NCBI GenBank assembly: GCA_902496505.1
Contig: CABVBB010000051.1
Location: forward strand, 1-9,044
Direction: 5' to 3'
Origin: an uncultured Peptococcaceae bacterium
GTDB lineage: Bacteria > Bacillota > Peptococcia > Peptococcales > Peptococcaceae
Length of the DNA stretch: 9,044 nt
Below, piece by piece: positions 9,032 through 9,044 of the stretch; within the stretch, counting starts at the first letter, position 1, and each line of letters starts with the position of its first letter. A program made the position numbers and the translations under genes. The notes beneath the pieces are model-generated. The model was given only the letters and a program-made list of their open reading frames with translations, was not told the DNA's origin and ran no database searches.

Positions 9032-9044
9032 ATGAGTGAAGAAG
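9032..9044 (+). CDS. Start of a gene cut by the window, probably a DUF1292 protein
   Basis: Only four complete codons are visible (MSEE). The ATG follows AGAGGTG at 9019-9025 with six-base spacing. An in-frame ATG at 9014 lacks a ribosome site and is less likely. Identity cannot be read from this stub. In many Bacillota the gene after ireB-ruvX encodes a small acidic DUF1292 (YrzB-like) protein, and an acidic MSEE start agrees, so that is an inference from gene order only. Confidence 0.45.

Overview
The window reads as core chromosome of a low-to-medium-GC Bacillota (Firmicutes). The ireB-ruvX pair after alaS, the A-type promoters and the strong AGGAGG ribosome sites all point there. The moderately high GC content of the genes would suit a Negativicutes-type anaerobe, but that placement is a guess. 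Every complete gene lies on the + strand. I see no insertion sequence, CRISPR array, tRNA, rRNA or phage gene.

Region 1 (1-4741) is a phosphate-starvation cluster. It runs from the 3' part of pstA through pstB and phoU to a PhoB/PhoP-type response regulator and a PhoR-type sensor kinase. Genes overlap or sit within about 10 nt, except for a 39-nt gap before phoU that contains a possible extended -10 promoter. PstA and PstB form the inner-membrane channel and ATPase of the phosphate importer. PhoU links transporter activity to PhoR, and PhoR phosphorylates the regulator. The cluster ends at a 12-bp perfect hairpin (4744-4780).

Region 2 (4781-5306) is a monocistronic VOC/glyoxalase I-like gene with its own weak promoter and an intrinsic terminator. 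All four expected metal ligands are present.

Region 3 (5317-8935) starts with a perfect-consensus promoter (TTGACA-17-TATAAT) and a leader of about 150 nt before alaS. The leader folds but carries no recognisable T-box. alaS (885 aa) follows, then ireB with an extended -10 promoter, then a UUCG-capped terminator placed directly in front of the ruvX ribosome site. ruvX (YqgF) is last.

Region 4 (8936-9044) holds another good promoter and the first codons of a gene. By conserved gene order this is probably the DUF1292 (YrzB-like) protein.

Most of the window is ordinary housekeeping content. The parts most worth a second look are the alaS leader, including an in-frame ORF relic inside it, and the terminator between ireB and ruvX. 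I found no convincing new multi-gene system.
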